Below are positions 8,535-17,578 of a stretch of 64,000 bases of DNA, piece after piece. Below the pieces are notes generated by a model that was given only the letters and a program-made list of their open reading frames with translations, ran no database searches and had not been told where the DNA came from. The stretch is from positions 124,001 through 188,000 of the forward strand of contig JAJVIJ010000003.1 of NCBI GenBank assembly GCA_022072095.1. Direction: 5' to 3'. Position numbers and translations under genes: made by a program. Each line of letters opens with the position of its first letter. Positions within the stretch are counted from its first letter, which is position 1. The stretch comes from Rhodocyclaceae bacterium. GTDB lineage: Bacteria; Pseudomonadota; Gammaproteobacteria; Burkholderiales; Rhodocyclaceae.

Positions 8535-9275
8535 TCAGTCGCATTCGTGCCGCATCAGGCGGCGGATGCCCGGGATGTCGAGAAGACGCACGTTTTTTTG
8601 CCGCACCTCGATCAGCTGTTCGTCGTGAAGCCGGGAAAATGTCCGGCTCACGGTTTCGAGTTTGAGTCCGAGGTAGGAGCCGATCTCCTCGCGGGTCATG
8701 CGCAGCACGAACTCGGTCGGTGAATAGCCCCTCGTCGCGAACCGCTGCGAGAGATTGAGCAGGAAAGCGGCCACACGCTCTTCCGCGCGCATGGTACCGA
8801 GCAGCATCATCACACCCTGGTCACGGACGATTTCGCGACTCATGACCTTGTGAAAATGACGCTGCAGGGTGTCGATTTCCCGGGCGAGCTGTTCGAGCTG
8901 CATGAATGGGATCGCGCACACCTCGCTGTCTTCGAGCGCAATGGCCGTGCAACTGTGGCGTTCCGTGACGATGCCATCCATGCCCATGATCTCGCCGGCC
9001 ATCTGGAAGCCGGTGACCTGCTCACGGCCATCGTCGGCCAGCACTTCGGTCTTGAAAAATCCAGTGCGCACCGCGTAGATCGCATCGAAGGGGTCGCCTA
9101 TGCGGTACAGGGGGTGCTGCCGCTTGATCCGGCGTCGTCCTCCAATCAGGGTTTCGACGCGTTCGACCTCGATCTCGGACAGACCTACCGGCAGACACAA
9201 CTCGCGCAAGCTGCATTCGGAGCAAGCGATCTTGAGTCGCTGCGGCGAAATGGGAATGACTTGAGCGGTATGCAT
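8535..9275 (-). CDS. fnr: FNR/ANR-type oxygen-responsive transcriptional regulator
   Basis: A 246-residue Crp/Fnr regulator. The N-terminal cysteines are spaced CX2CX5C (ACSECSLRELC), and a fourth is in ERHSCTAIAL, as needed for the [4Fe-4S] cluster that makes FNR active without oxygen. A cyclic-nucleotide-like beta-barrel, dimer helix and winged helix-turn-helix follow, with recognition helix ETVSR that reads TTGA half-sites. The start at ATG 9275 was preferred because the frame's earlier codons (9311, 9344) run into or toward the FNR box at 9338-9351 and the extra residues are unlike family members; 9311 remains possible. Transcribed divergently from hemN. Confidence 0.92.
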   Translation of the reverse strand: MHTAQVIPISPQRLKIACSECSLRELCLPVGLSEIEVERVETLIGGRRRIKRQHPLYRIGDPFDAIYAVRTGFFKTEVLADDGREQVTGFQMAGEIMGMDGIVTERHSCTAIALEDSEVCAIPFMQLEQLAREIDTLQRHFHKVMSREIVRDQGVMMLLGTMRAEERVAAFLLNLSQRFATRGYSPTEFVLRMTREEIGSYLGLKLETVSRTFSRLHDEQLIEVRQKNVRLLDIPGIRRLMRHECD

Positions 9276-9337
9276 GGTCGGGATCAAGATCGACGCGAAA
9301 TTGCGGGACATCTCGGATGAGCGGGATTCGACATTGT

Positions 9338-9351
9338 TTGACACACGTCAA
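9338..9351. promoter_or_regulatory. FNR/ANR box in the fnr-hemN divergent region
   Basis: TTGAC-ACAC-GTCAA is a perfect 5-4-5 dyad, one base per half-site from the FNR consensus TTGAT-N4-ATCAA. Its centre at 9344.5 would place a class II (-41.5) start near 9386, about 30 nt before the hemN GTG at 9416. The same site could serve autoregulation of fnr. Confidence 0.8.
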
Positions 9352-9415
9352 GCCCCGAGCGGCGTTGCACGGCATGCTAGCGCATCTCGCGTCCAATTGC
9401 ACCATTGCACTCTCA

Positions 9416-10804
9416 GTGTCCCCTCCGGCCGTCTTCGAACCCGAACTGATCCGCCGCTACGACGTTTCCGGCCCGCGCTACACGTCCTATCCAACGGCCG
9501 ACCGCTTCGTCGAGGCCTACGGTCCCGATAGCCACGAGCAGTGGCTCTCTCGGCGGGGTATTGGCGGGACCAGCGGTTCCGGGCTGTCCGTCTACCTGCA
9601 TATCCCGTTTTGCGACACCGTTTGCTACTACTGCGCCTGCAACAAGGTCGTCACGAAAGACCACAGCCGCTCGGCGAAATACCTGCGCCACCTCGCCCTG
9701 GAGATGGAACATGTCGACCAGGTGATCGGCGGCTCGCGCGAGATTCTGCAACTGCACATGGGGGGCGGTACGCCCACCTTTCTGGCCGCCGAGGAATTCG
9801 ACTTCATCATCGAGGCGCTCGGCCGCCATTTCCGGCTGCGCGAGGACGGCGAATACTCGATCGAGGTCGATCCGCGGCGCATCGGCGCGCCACTGGTCGC
9901 ACACCTTGCCCGGCTCGGCTTCAATCGCATGAGCGTCGGCGTACAGGATTTCGACCCTCAGGTCCAGAAAGCCGTGAACCGCATCCAGGGCGTCGCCGAA
10001 ACACGCACCATCATCGAGTCCGCGCGCACGAACGGCTTCCGTTCGGTCAGCGTCGATCTGATCTACGGCCTGCCGCGGCAGAATGCGGACAGTTTCCGGC
10101 GCACACTGGATACCGTGCTCGACTTGGGCCCGGATCGCATCGCGCTCTACAACTACGCACATCTGCCGCAACAGTTCGGACCTCAACGACGCATCAATAC
10201 GGCCGATCTCCCGAGCCCGACGGCGAAACTCGATCTGTTGAGCATCGCCGTGGAACGGATGACTGCCGCAGGCTATGTCTACATCGGTATGGACCACTTC
10301 GCAAGGCCCGATGATGATCTCGCGGTTGCACAGCGCCGCGGCAAACTGCAACGCAATTTCCAAGGCTATTCGACCCATGCGGATTGCGATCTCGTCGGCT
10401 TCGGCGTCTCCGCCATCAGCCAGGTCGGACCGGTCTACGCCCAGAACCACCGCACCCTGGATGCGTACTATGCAGCGTTGGAACAGGGCATGCTGCCGAT
10501 CATGCGCGGGATCGAGCTGAGTGCCGACGACATCCTCAGGCGTGCGGTGATTCAAGGCCTGATGTGCCATTTCGAGCTGTCCATCGAGGCCATCGAAACC
10601 GCCCATCTGATCGATTTCCGCAATTATTTTCGAGCCGAACTGCAGGAGCTCGAACCCTTGCGGCAAGCGGGTTTGCTCGAAATCGATACCGAATGGATCA
10701 GCATCCTGCCTCGCGGCCGGCCACTGGTGCGCGCGATCGGCATGGTTTTCGATCGTTATCTGCGCGAGCACCAGCAGCGCGCCCGTTACTCGAAAATCAT
10801 CTGA
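9416..10804 (+). CDS. hemN: Oxygen-independent coproporphyrinogen III dehydrogenase (radical SAM)
   Basis: A 462-residue anaerobic haem-biosynthesis enzyme converting coproporphyrinogen III to protoporphyrinogen IX with two S-adenosylmethionine molecules. The N-terminal FEPELIRRYDVSGPRYTSYP is characteristic of HemN. The radical SAM cluster motif CDTVCYYCAC (CX3CX2CXC) is at about residue 63, followed by the glycine-rich MGGGTPTFL. The GTG at 9416 was chosen because in-frame ATGs at 9317 and 9374 lie upstream of the transcription start expected from the FNR box and would add residues not found in the family. Regulation by the neighbouring FNR is likely, giving haem synthesis when oxygen is low. 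Confidence 0.92.
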   Translation: MSPPAVFEPELIRRYDVSGPRYTSYPTADRFVEAYGPDSHEQWLSRRGIGGTSGSGLSVYLHIPFCDTVCYYCACNKVVTKDHSRSAKYLRHLALEMEHVDQVIGGSREILQLHMGGGTPTFLAAEEFDFIIEALGRHFRLREDGEYSIEVDPRRIGAPLVAHLARLGFNRMSVGVQDFDPQVQKAVNRIQGVAETRTIIESARTNGFRSVSVDLIYGLPRQNADSFRRTLDTVLDLGPDRIALYNYAHLPQQFGPQRRINTADLPSPTAKLDLLSIAVERMTAAGYVYIGMDHFARPDDDLAVAQRRGKLQRNFQGYSTHADCDLVGFGVSAISQVGPVYAQNHRTLDAYYAALEQGMLPIMRGIELSADDILRRAVIQGLMCHFELSIEAIETAHLIDFRNYFRAELQELEPLRQAGLLEIDTEWISILPRGRPLVRAIGMVFDRYLREHQQRARYSKII

Positions 10805-10936
10805 GTCGTCCGTCGTTCGGCCAAGTGCGATTCTGACGCGGTAATATGGACGCTGTCGGCCGTACCGACCCGGTCATCGGCATCCGAGATTTGGCCGGTC
10901 GGTCGGTGGCGCGCTCCATCATGTCTTGGTTCCTTC

Positions 10937-11686
10937 ATGCCTGAAGCCGGTTACTGGGCGGTCTTTCTCGTCGGTCTGATGGGCGGTGCCCATTGCTTGG
11001 GCATGTGCGGGGGGATCGCGACCGCGCAAGCCTTGGCGATGCCCGAACGCGCTCTTCCGCCCTCCGGCAAGCGGGCATTCGCACTCACGGTCTTGCCGCG
11101 GGCCACGCTGCCGACACTCGGCCAGCACGCCGGACGGCTGACCACCTACACCTGCCTGGGTGCGGCGATGGGCGGCATTGGCAGCACCGGACTGCTGTTG
11201 GAAGACTTGTTCCCCGTCCAGATGGTTTTGTACCTGATCGCCAATGCCTTGTTGATCGGGCTCGGGCTGTATCTGACCGGATATGTGCGCGCGCTCGCCT
11301 GGCTGGAACAGTTCGGCAGCCGGCTGTGGCGCCGGCTCGTACCGGCTTACCGCCGGCTGCTCGCGATGCGCTCTCCGCTCGCCGCCTTTCCACTCGGCCT
11401 GCTCTGGGGGCTGTTACCTTGCGGCATGGTGTACTCGGTGCTCGCGACGGCCTTGGTGTCGGGCAGTGTCGAACGCGGCGCCGGCCTGATGCTCGCTTTC
11501 GGGCTGGGGACGCTGCCCAGCCTGCTCGCGGTCGGGGCCGCAGCGGCCCGCTTGCGCACCTGGGTCCGTCGCCCCTGGGTACGCCGTGCCACGGGCTTCG
11601 TCGTACTTGCTACCGGCGCTTTCGGCCTGGCCAATGCCGCGACTTTGGGCGGCCGACTCTGGCAAGGTGTAATCTGTCGCCTTTGA
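10937..11686 (+). CDS. SafE/TauE-type (UreH-like domain) membrane protein, probable copper/cytochrome-oxidase assembly factor
   Basis: A 249-residue polytopic membrane protein with about six hydrophobic helices. It begins with the motif GLMGGAHCLGMCGGI, and a second Cys-containing helix reads LGLLWGLLPCGMVYSVLA. Both are typical of the SafE/UreH-like family, often annotated as sulfite exporter, which sits beside cbb3 oxidase and copper-transport genes and resembles the CcdA/DsbD transmembrane core. Placed between fnr-hemN and copA-copZ, a role in copper delivery or cytochrome oxidase maturation fits better than sulfite export; this is inference from context. The 132 bp separating it from hemN show no clear signal. 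Confidence 0.75.
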   Translation: MPEAGYWAVFLVGLMGGAHCLGMCGGIATAQALAMPERALPPSGKRAFALTVLPRATLPTLGQHAGRLTTYTCLGAAMGGIGSTGLLLEDLFPVQMVLYLIANALLIGLGLYLTGYVRALAWLEQFGSRLWRRLVPAYRRLLAMRSPLAAFPLGLLWGLLPCGMVYSVLATALVSGSVERGAGLMLAFGLGTLPSLLAVGAAAARLRTWVRRPWVRRATGFVVLATGAFGLANAATLGGRLWQGVICRL

Positions 11687-11714
11687 ATTGAAGCCCAACG
11701 AGGATCTTGAACCG

Positions 11715-12140
11715 ATGAAAATCCTGCTTGCCGTCGATGGCTCCGACCCGGCACGGCGTGCCACCCAGCGCGTCATTACGCTCGCTGGCGAGCTCAGACA
11801 AGCCCCCGAGCTGCATCTGCTGACCGTTCATCCCGCCGTGCCCTCCGGCTTGGTGCAGCGACATATCAGCCAGGCTTCGCTGGATGCCTATTATCGCGAG
11901 GAAAGCGAGGCTGTTCTCAGGCCATTCCGCGAACAGCTCGAAGCCGCCGGCCTCGCCTACACACCGCATGTCCTGGTCGGCGTCCCCGCCGAAGCGATCG
12001 CCCACGAGGCCAGCCGCCTCAATTGCGACCTGATCTGCATGGGCACCCGCGGTATGGGCCGCGTGGGCGACGCCATCCTGGGCTCGGTCGCACGCGCGAC
12101 CACGCATCACGCGTCCGTGCCGGTGCTGCTGATCAAGTAG
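11715..12140 (+). CDS. Universal stress protein (UspA family)
   Basis: A 141-residue single-domain UspA protein. MKILLAVDGSDPARRA opens the fold, and the C-terminal GTRGMGRVGDAILGSVA gives the nucleotide-binding pattern G-2x-G-9x-GS of ATP-binding members. The start at ATG 11715 is supported by AACGAGGA at 11697-11704. It lies 28 bp after the SafE-like gene and 87 bp before copA, so it may belong to one redox/copper transcript. Such small Usp proteins are commonly induced by FNR-type regulators under low oxygen, but no FNR box is visible directly upstream. Confidence 0.88.
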   Translation: MKILLAVDGSDPARRATQRVITLAGELRQAPELHLLTVHPAVPSGLVQRHISQASLDAYYREESEAVLRPFREQLEAAGLAYTPHVLVGVPAEAIAHEASRLNCDLICMGTRGMGRVGDAILGSVARATTHHASVPVLLIK

Positions 12141-12227
12141 TGACCGGCCGCGTGTCCCAAGCGGCGATTCGTTCCGATCCTTTCCCCGCCTGGTTGGCAG
12201 GCATTCTCTTGGGCCACCGCAACTGAC

Positions 12228-14606
12228 ATGCACATGGAATTGCCGATCGTCGGCATGAGTTGCGCCGCCTGTGCGAACCGGATCGAAACCGTGCTGAACC
12301 GCCTGCCCGGCGTGCACGCGCAGGTCAACTTCGCAAACGAACGTGCCTACCTGGAGACCAGCGGCGCCACGCCACCGGAAGAGCTGGTCGCTGCCGTGCG
12401 TCGGGCGGGTTACGATGTCGCCAGCCGCAGCGCGGAACTGGCGCTGATGGGCATGAGCTGTGCGGCCTGTGCGACACGCATCGAAACGGTACTCAAGCGC
12501 TTGCCGGGCATCGAAGCCCATGTCAATTTCGCCAACGAGCGCGCCTACCTGCGACTGACTCCGGGGGTCGCCACGGTCGAGGCCGCCATCGAGGCCATCC
12601 GAAGTGCCGGCTATGATGCACACCTGATCGAAGGCAGCTCGCCTGCCGCCTTGCGGGCGCAGGCACTTGGCCGCTGGCGTCAGGAACGCCAGCGCTGCCT
12701 GCTCGCGGCGCTGCTGACGCTGCCGCTGATCGCGCAAATGCCCTTCATGTTCATGGGTGACTCGACGCATACCGGCCACGACCTGCTTCCGCGCTGGCTG
12801 CAACTCGTGCTGGCGACGCCGGTGCAGTTCTGGGCCGGCGCGCGCTTCTACCATGGCGCCTGGCGCGCGCTGCGTGGGGGCAGCGCCAACATGGATGTGC
12901 TGGTGGCATTGGGCACCACGCTCGCATGGGGCTACAGCGCCGTGGTGACCGTGTTCGCCATGCCGCATCACCACGTCTATTTCGAAGGCAGCGCCGCCGT
13001 CATCACCCTGGTCCTGCTGGGCAAGCTGCTGGAAGCAAGGGCCAAGGCGCGAGCGGCCGATGCCATCGAGACCCTGCTCGCACTCCAACCGCAGACGGCG
13101 CGCATCGACCGGAATGGCCAGATCATCACGGTGCCAGCAGATAGCCTGCTGCCAGGCGACATCTATGTCGTCCCGGCCGGTGAATCCATCCCGGTCGACG
13201 GTGAGGTGATCGAAGGCATGTCCGCCGTGGATGAGGCCCTGCTCACCGGCGAGAGCCTTCCAGTCAGCAAGAGCCCGGGCATGCAGGTATACGCCGGCAC
13301 CCGCAACGGCAACGGCACGCTGCGTGCCCGCGCCACGGGAGTCGGCAGTGCGACCTTGCTCGCAGGCATCGTTCGCCTGGTCGAACTGGCACAGGGCTCG
13401 CGCGCGCCCATCCAGCGCTTGGCCGATCGCGTCTCCGCCGTCTTTGTGCCAACCGTGCTCGTGATTGCCGTGCTGACCTTCTTGGGCTGGCTAGGTATCG
13501 ACGGCCGTCTCGGGCCGGCGCTGGTCAACGCCGTCTCGGTGCTGGTGATCGCCTGCCCATGCGCACTGGGATTGGCTACCCCCGCGGCCATCATGGTTGG
13601 CAGCGGCCGGGGGGCTGCAGCCGGCATCCTGATCAAAAATGCGGCCGCGCTGGAGCATGCGGGCGCGCTGAAGATACTGGTCACGGACAAGACCGGCACC
13701 TTGACCGCCGGGCACCCGGCCGTGGAGCTGATTCATCCGCTCGCAGAAGGGGTCACGCCCGATGACCTGATCCGGTTTGCCGCCAGTCTGGAACAGGGCA
13801 GCGAGCACCCGTTGGCGCGAGCCATGCTCGATGCCGCGCGTGCGGCTGGACTGAAGCTGTCCACTCCGGAAGACATGCAAACGCTGCCCGGACAGGGACT
13901 CAGTGGTCGCGTCGGCGCAGCGCGCGTCCATGTCGGCTCACCGGCTTACATGGCCGCGCTCGGCAAGCCGATCCCCGACCAGATGCTCACGGACTTCGCA
14001 CGTCAGGGCGCAAGCCTGGTTGCGGTGGCCGACGACGAGCGCCTGCTGGGCGTGATCGCCGTCGCCGACCCACTGCGTACCGGCTCCGCGGCCGCCATCG
14101 CGAAACTGCGCGCGCTGGGCATCGAAATCGTGCTGCTGACCGGCGATCACGCCGCGACCGCACGCGCGGTCGCCGACACATTGGGCATCGATCGCTGGCG
14201 GGCTCAGGTGATGCCGGCCGACAAGGCGGGAGAAGTGTCCAGGTTGAAGCACGCCGGGACCGTGATCGGCATGGTCGGTGACGGCATCAACGACGCGCCG
14301 GCGCTGGCCAGTGCCGATGTCAGCTTCGCCATCGGCGCCGGCAGCCGTGCCGCGCTCGACGCCGCCGACATTGCGCTGATGAGCGACGATCTCGGCGGCG
14401 TCGTCAATGCGGTCTCGCTGTCTCGGGCAACGGTGCGCACGATACGCCAGAACCTGTTTTTCGCTTTTTTCTATAATGTGCTGGGCATCCCGTTGGCAGC
14501 GCTGGGGCTGATGAACCCGGTATTCGCGGGCGCGGCCATGGCCATGAGCTCGGTTTCCGTCATGGCCAATGCACTGCGCCTGCGCGGCTGGCGGCCGGAT
14601 GCATGA
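12228..14606 (+). CDS. copA: Cu(I)-translocating P-type ATPase CopA
   Basis: A 792-residue P1B-1 ATPase. Two N-terminal heavy-metal-associated domains carry C12/C15 and C78/C81 (GMSCAAC in both). Transmembrane helices follow, then the actuator TGES loop, the CPC ion-binding motif (VIACPCALGLATP), the phosphorylated aspartate (VTDKTGTLT), the nucleotide-binding HP (GSEHPLAR) and the hinge GDGINDAPAL. It exports Cu(I) across the inner membrane, for detoxification or for cuproenzyme loading. The two metal-binding domains are unusually alike. The start at ATG 12228 or 12234 is uncertain. The last four bases overlap an ATG, but copZ probably starts 32 bp downstream. Confidence 0.93.
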   Translation: MHMELPIVGMSCAACANRIETVLNRLPGVHAQVNFANERAYLETSGATPPEELVAAVRRAGYDVASRSAELALMGMSCAACATRIETVLKRLPGIEAHVNFANERAYLRLTPGVATVEAAIEAIRSAGYDAHLIEGSSPAALRAQALGRWRQERQRCLLAALLTLPLIAQMPFMFMGDSTHTGHDLLPRWLQLVLATPVQFWAGARFYHGAWRALRGGSANMDVLVALGTTLAWGYSAVVTVFAMPHHHVYFEGSAAVITLVLLGKLLEARAKARAADAIETLLALQPQTARIDRNGQIITVPADSLLPGDIYVVPAGESIPVDGEVIEGMSAVDEALLTGESLPVSKSPGMQVYAGTRNGNGTLRARATGVGSATLLAGIVRLVELAQGSRAPIQRLADRVSAVFVPTVLVIAVLTFLGWLGIDGRLGPALVNAVSVLVIACPCALGLATPAAIMVGSGRGAAAGILIKNAAALEHAGALKILVTDKTGTLTAGHPAVELIHPLAEGVTPDDLIRFAASLEQGSEHPLARAMLDAARAAGLKLSTPEDMQTLPGQGLSGRVGAARVHVGSPAYMAALGKPIPDQMLTDFARQGASLVAVADDERLLGVIAVADPLRTGSAAAIAKLRALGIEIVLLTGDHAATARAVADTLGIDRWRAQVMPADKAGEVSRLKHAGTVIGMVGDGINDAPALASADVSFAIGAGSRAALDAADIALMSDDLGGVVNAVSLSRATVRTIRQNLFFAFFYNVLGIPLAALGLMNPVFAGAAMAMSSVSVMANALRLRGWRPDA

Positions 14607-14635
14607 GCCCAGAACTGATTTCGAAGGAACCCCTC

Positions 14636-14842
14636 ATGGCGACCACGTCGATTACGATTTCCGGCATGACCTGCAATGGCTGCGTGGCCAGTGTCAGTCG
14701 CGTGCTGCAAGCGCAACCGGGGGTCATCAAGGCCCAGGTGACCCTCACTCCGCCCAACGCTCAGGTGGAATACGATGCGGCGCGCATCGACCCGACGGCT
14801 TTGCGCAAGGCCATACAGGAGGCAGGCTACGGCACGCCGTAA
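14636..14842 (+). CDS. copZ: CopZ-like copper chaperone (HMA domain)
   Basis: A 68-residue stand-alone heavy-metal-associated domain with the metal motif MTCNGC near the N-terminus and the usual ferredoxin-like alternation ending IQEAGYG. It would carry Cu(I) to CopA or another acceptor in the cytoplasm. An in-frame ATG at 14603 overlaps the copA stop, but GAAGGAA at 14623-14629 sits about 6 bp before ATG 14636, and the domain starts directly there, so the shorter form was chosen. Tight placement behind copA indicates one operon. Confidence 0.88.
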   Translation: MATTSITISGMTCNGCVASVSRVLQAQPGVIKAQVTLTPPNAQVEYDAARIDPTALRKAIQEAGYGTP

Positions 14843-15015
14843 GTCGGCGCCGCCTTCCCCCCGAGTGCCCCGCGTGGCGCGTCAACGTGACATCACCGGG
14901 TACGCTTCGATCGCACAAGGAAAGGACTGTCGCACCGCCGGTGTATGATCACCCGCTGCGCAGAGGTGCTCATCCATCGACTGCGACCGCACCCTGATCC
15001 GCGAAACGCAATCCC

Positions 15016-15393
15016 ATGCCAAGCGCGCCGATTCCGACCGAAATCAAGCTCCACAGAAAATCTCGAGTCATCGAGCTCGTCTACCACGATGATCGCGCCT
15101 ATCGGCTGTCCTTCGAGTTCCTGCGTGTGCACTCCCCCTCTGCAGAGGTGCGCGGACACGGGCCCGGCCAGGAGACCCTGCAAATTGATAAACAGGACGT
15201 AGACATCGTGCAGCTGGAGGCGGTCGGCCAGTACGCCGTCCGACCCATTTTTTCCGACGGCCACGACAGCGGCCTCTACTCCTGGGACTACTTGCGCCAC
15301 CTGTGCCTGCACCGGGATGCGCTTTGGCAGGCCTATCATGAAAGGCTCGCGGCCGCGGGCCATCGACACCAGTCGACCGAAGACTCACGATGA
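15016..15393 (+). CDS. DUF971 / gamma-butyrobetaine hydroxylase-like N-terminal domain protein
   Basis: A 125-residue protein of the DUF971 family, which resembles the N-terminal domain of gamma-butyrobetaine hydroxylases. Recognisable elements are the opening [15 protein letters not shown], the central [19 protein letters not shown] and the end [12 protein letters not shown]. No catalytic residues for an oxygenase are present. Its reading frame overlaps ubiE by four bases (ATGA at 15390), and the DUF971-ubiE pairing is common in betaproteobacteria, so a link to ubiquinone or iron-sulfur metabolism is plausible but unproven. Confidence 0.82.
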   Translation: MPSAPIPTEIKLHRKSRVIELVYHDDRAYRLSFEFLRVHSPSAEVRGHGPGQETLQIDKQDVDIVQLEAVGQYAVRPIFSDGHDSGLYSWDYLRHLCLHRDALWQAYHERLAAAGHRHQSTEDSR

Positions 15394-16127
15394 ACGACAG
15401 TGACACCGATTTCGGTTACGAGCGCGTACCCGCCCAGGAAAAGAAGCCACGCGTCGAAAAGGTGTTTTCCTCCGTGGCGCGTCGCTACGATCTGATGAAC
15501 GACCTGATGTCCGTCGGCTTGCACCGACTCTGGAAGCGCTTCGCCATCGAAATTGTCGGGCTCAGGCCTGGTGACCGAGTGCTGGATGTCGCTGCGGGAA
15601 CGGGCGATCTCACGATTGCTGCAGCCCGTCGCATCGGCCCCAGCGGATTGATCATCCAAAGCGATATCAATGCCGAGATGCTCGAACGCGGGCGTGACCG
15701 GCTGATCGACACGGGACTGTTGATCCCGGCGCTGCGCTGCGATGCCGAGTCGCTGCCCTTCCCGAGTGCAACGTTCAACTGCGTGCTGGTCGGCTTCGGC
15801 TTGCGCAACATGACCGACAAAGACCGTGCCCTGGCGGAGATGACCCGCGTGCTGGTACCGGGCGGCCGGCTCATCGTGCTCGAATTTTCCCGCATCGCAG
15901 GCCATCTGGCGCCTCTCTATGACCTCTACTCTTTCCGCGTTCTGCCATGGCTGGGGGCGAGGATCGCGGGCGACTCGGACAGCTATCGTTACCTTGCGGA
16001 GTCGATCCGCATGCACCCCGACCAGGACACGCTCAAGCAGATGATGGAAAACGCAGGCCTCGGCCGGGTCGACTATTTCAATTTGAACGCGGGCGTGGTC
16101 GCCGTGCACCGCGGCTATCGGCTTTGA
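15390..16127 (+). CDS. ubiE: Ubiquinone/menaquinone C-methyltransferase UbiE
   Basis: A 245-residue class I SAM-dependent methyltransferase. It shows the UbiE signature [21 protein letters not shown] at the start, [22 protein letters not shown] motif [13 protein letters not shown], and the second signature near [15 protein letters not shown]. It methylates the benzoquinol ring (2-polyprenyl-6-methoxy-1,4-benzoquinol) and, where menaquinone is made, demethylmenaquinol. It overlaps the DUF971 gene by four bases and precedes ubiJ by 12 bp, forming a three-gene quinone unit. Confidence 0.95.
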   Translation: MNDSDTDFGYERVPAQEKKPRVEKVFSSVARRYDLMNDLMSVGLHRLWKRFAIEIVGLRPGDRVLDVAAGTGDLTIAAARRIGPSGLIIQSDINAEMLERGRDRLIDTGLLIPALRCDAESLPFPSATFNCVLVGFGLRNMTDKDRALAEMTRVLVPGGRLIVLEFSRIAGHLAPLYDLYSFRVLPWLGARIAGDSDSYRYLAESIRMHPDQDTLKQMMENAGLGRVDYFNLNAGVVAVHRGYRL

Positions 16128-16139
16128 CCGATCCCAATC

Positions 16140-16715
16140 ATGCTCGACCGAGTTGTCGTCAAGACCATCGACCACCTGATCAGACAGTCCCCCGGGGCCA
16201 CCGACCGTCTCAGGCCTTACTCGGGGAAATCCGCACGGTTACGTGCCGGGCTCCTCGACGTCCGCTTTGTCGTGTCGGATGCGGGCACCCTGTCTTCCTT
16301 CGAAGGCACCACCGATATCGACATTTCCGTGCCGGTCGGAGCGTTGTCCCCGTCGTCCATCTATCCGAACGCGAAAAGCGCGCTGCGAGACATTCAGGTG
16401 ACCGGACATGCGGAGTTCGCAGAGGTCTTGGGTGGCCTGTTGCGCGAGCTGCGCTGGGACATGGCGGAAGACCTGTCCCCATGGACGGGCGACATCGCCG
16501 CAGAGCGTCTGGCGAGCGCGAGCAGGCGGGCGATGGCACAGGCCGGCACGTTCGCCAGCCGTCTCATGGGAAATATCGGCGAATATCTGTCTTACGAATC
16601 GGACCTGCTTGCAGGACGCGAAGCCGTCGACTCCCTTACCGAAACTCTGGATGAGCTGCGCGAAGACATTTCCAGGCTCGAATCGAGAATCCGCCTGATC
16701 GAGCAGCACGGGTAG
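16140..16715 (+). CDS. ubiJ: Ubiquinone biosynthesis accessory factor UbiJ (SCP2 domain)
   Basis: A 191-residue protein with an SCP2-like lipid-binding fold in the first 110 residues (segment FEGTTDIDISVPVGAL, then ALRDIQVTGHAEFAEVLGGL). A helical, heptad-like C-terminus follows (SLTETLDELREDISRLESRI), probably a coiled coil. UbiJ binds the polyprenyl tail within the soluble ubiquinone-synthesis assembly together with UbiK. Position directly after ubiE supports the call. The usual third partner, ubiB, is not next to it; a transglutaminase-like gene follows instead. Confidence 0.88.
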   Translation: MLDRVVVKTIDHLIRQSPGATDRLRPYSGKSARLRAGLLDVRFVVSDAGTLSSFEGTTDIDISVPVGALSPSSIYPNAKSALRDIQVTGHAEFAEVLGGLLRELRWDMAEDLSPWTGDIAAERLASASRRAMAQAGTFASRLMGNIGEYLSYESDLLAGREAVDSLTETLDELREDISRLESRIRLIEQHG

Positions 16716-16834
16716 CGCTGAGCAAGGTCGGACGACCCAAAGCATGTCACTCCGATGGCATGGCCCTATGCGGTCAGATTGGGTCTACAATGCTGGCGAA
16801 CCATATCGTCATAGTTTCGCACCGGACCCTGATC

Positions 16835-17527
16835 ATGAACTCCGAACTCGCCATCGACCTATCACATGCACCGACCCCCGCCTGCCTTGCCGCCACGGCG
16901 TTTCTCGACTGCCATCACCCGGCGGTCATCGACTATGCCAATGGCGCCATTGGCAATACCCAAGGCGTACGTGATCGTGCCATCAAGCTCTATTACGCCG
17001 TGCGCGACGGCATACGCTATGACCCCTATCACTGCAACATCGGTCCGGAAAGCTATCGCGCCAGTGCGGTGCTCGCCGATGGTCGGGGTTACTGCATTCC
17101 GAAAGCCTTGTTGCTGGCGACACTCGCGCGCGCGGTCGGCATTCCTTCCGGCATCGGCCTGGCGGATGTCCGCAACCATCTTGCCACTGAGGAAATGCTG
17201 CGCGGGATGAACACCACGCGCTTCTTTCATGGCTACACCTTGCTGTATCTGGATGACCATTGGGTCAAGGCTTCGCCCGCCTTCAACCTCGGCATGTGCC
17301 AACGCTTCGACGTGCTGCCACTCGAATTCGATGGTATTCACGACGCGCTGCTGCATCCGTACGACGCTCGAGACCGCCGCCATATGGAATACCTCGGCGA
17401 GCACGGAACTTTCTCCGATCTACCGATCGATTTCGTGCTGAAGACGCTTTGGGAGCGCTATCCGGGGTACATGCGCAGCGCGAACGCCGAGCATCAATTC
17501 GAAACGGAAGCGCCCGCGCACCACTGA
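16835..17527 (+). CDS. Transglutaminase-like cysteine protease-fold protein
   Basis: A 230-residue protein with a transglutaminase-like core. The nucleophile cysteine is in GRGYCIPKALLLATLARAVG, the histidine in TRFFHGYTLLYLDD, and the third catalytic position is probably in WVKASPAFN, where the usual Asp is not obvious. No signal peptide is seen, so it is likely cytosolic. The start at ATG 16835 gives the family-like MNSELAIDLSHAPTPACLA; an earlier ATG at 16760 adds unconserved residues. Substrate is unknown. It is the last plus-strand gene before the convergent atp operon. Confidence 0.75.
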   Translation: MNSELAIDLSHAPTPACLAATAFLDCHHPAVIDYANGAIGNTQGVRDRAIKLYYAVRDGIRYDPYHCNIGPESYRASAVLADGRGYCIPKALLLATLARAVGIPSGIGLADVRNHLATEEMLRGMNTTRFFHGYTLLYLDDHWVKASPAFNLGMCQRFDVLPLEFDGIHDALLHPYDARDRRHMEYLGEHGTFSDLPIDFVLKTLWERYPGYMRSANAEHQFETEAPAHH

Positions 17528-17529
17528 TG

Positions 17530-17553
17530 GGCCCGGCCGCCATGGCGCGGGCC
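17530..17553. terminator. GC-rich hairpin between convergent gene ends
   Basis: GGCCCG and CGGGCC arms enclose a further palindrome CGCCATGGCG. It lies between the stop codons of the transglutaminase-like gene and atpC and could end transcription from both sides, but no T-run follows on either strand, so Rho-independent function is uncertain. Confidence 0.35.
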
Positions 17554-17578
17554 AACACGTGGGTTTAGAGCCCCGCTC

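Noticed and set aside
12141-12227. CueR-type operator upstream of copA
   Set aside because: The usual dyad with a long 19-bp spacer promoter was looked for and not found.
11610-13088. 492-residue open frame opposite copA and the universal stress gene
   Set aside because: Spans three real genes on the other strand and has no recognisable domain.
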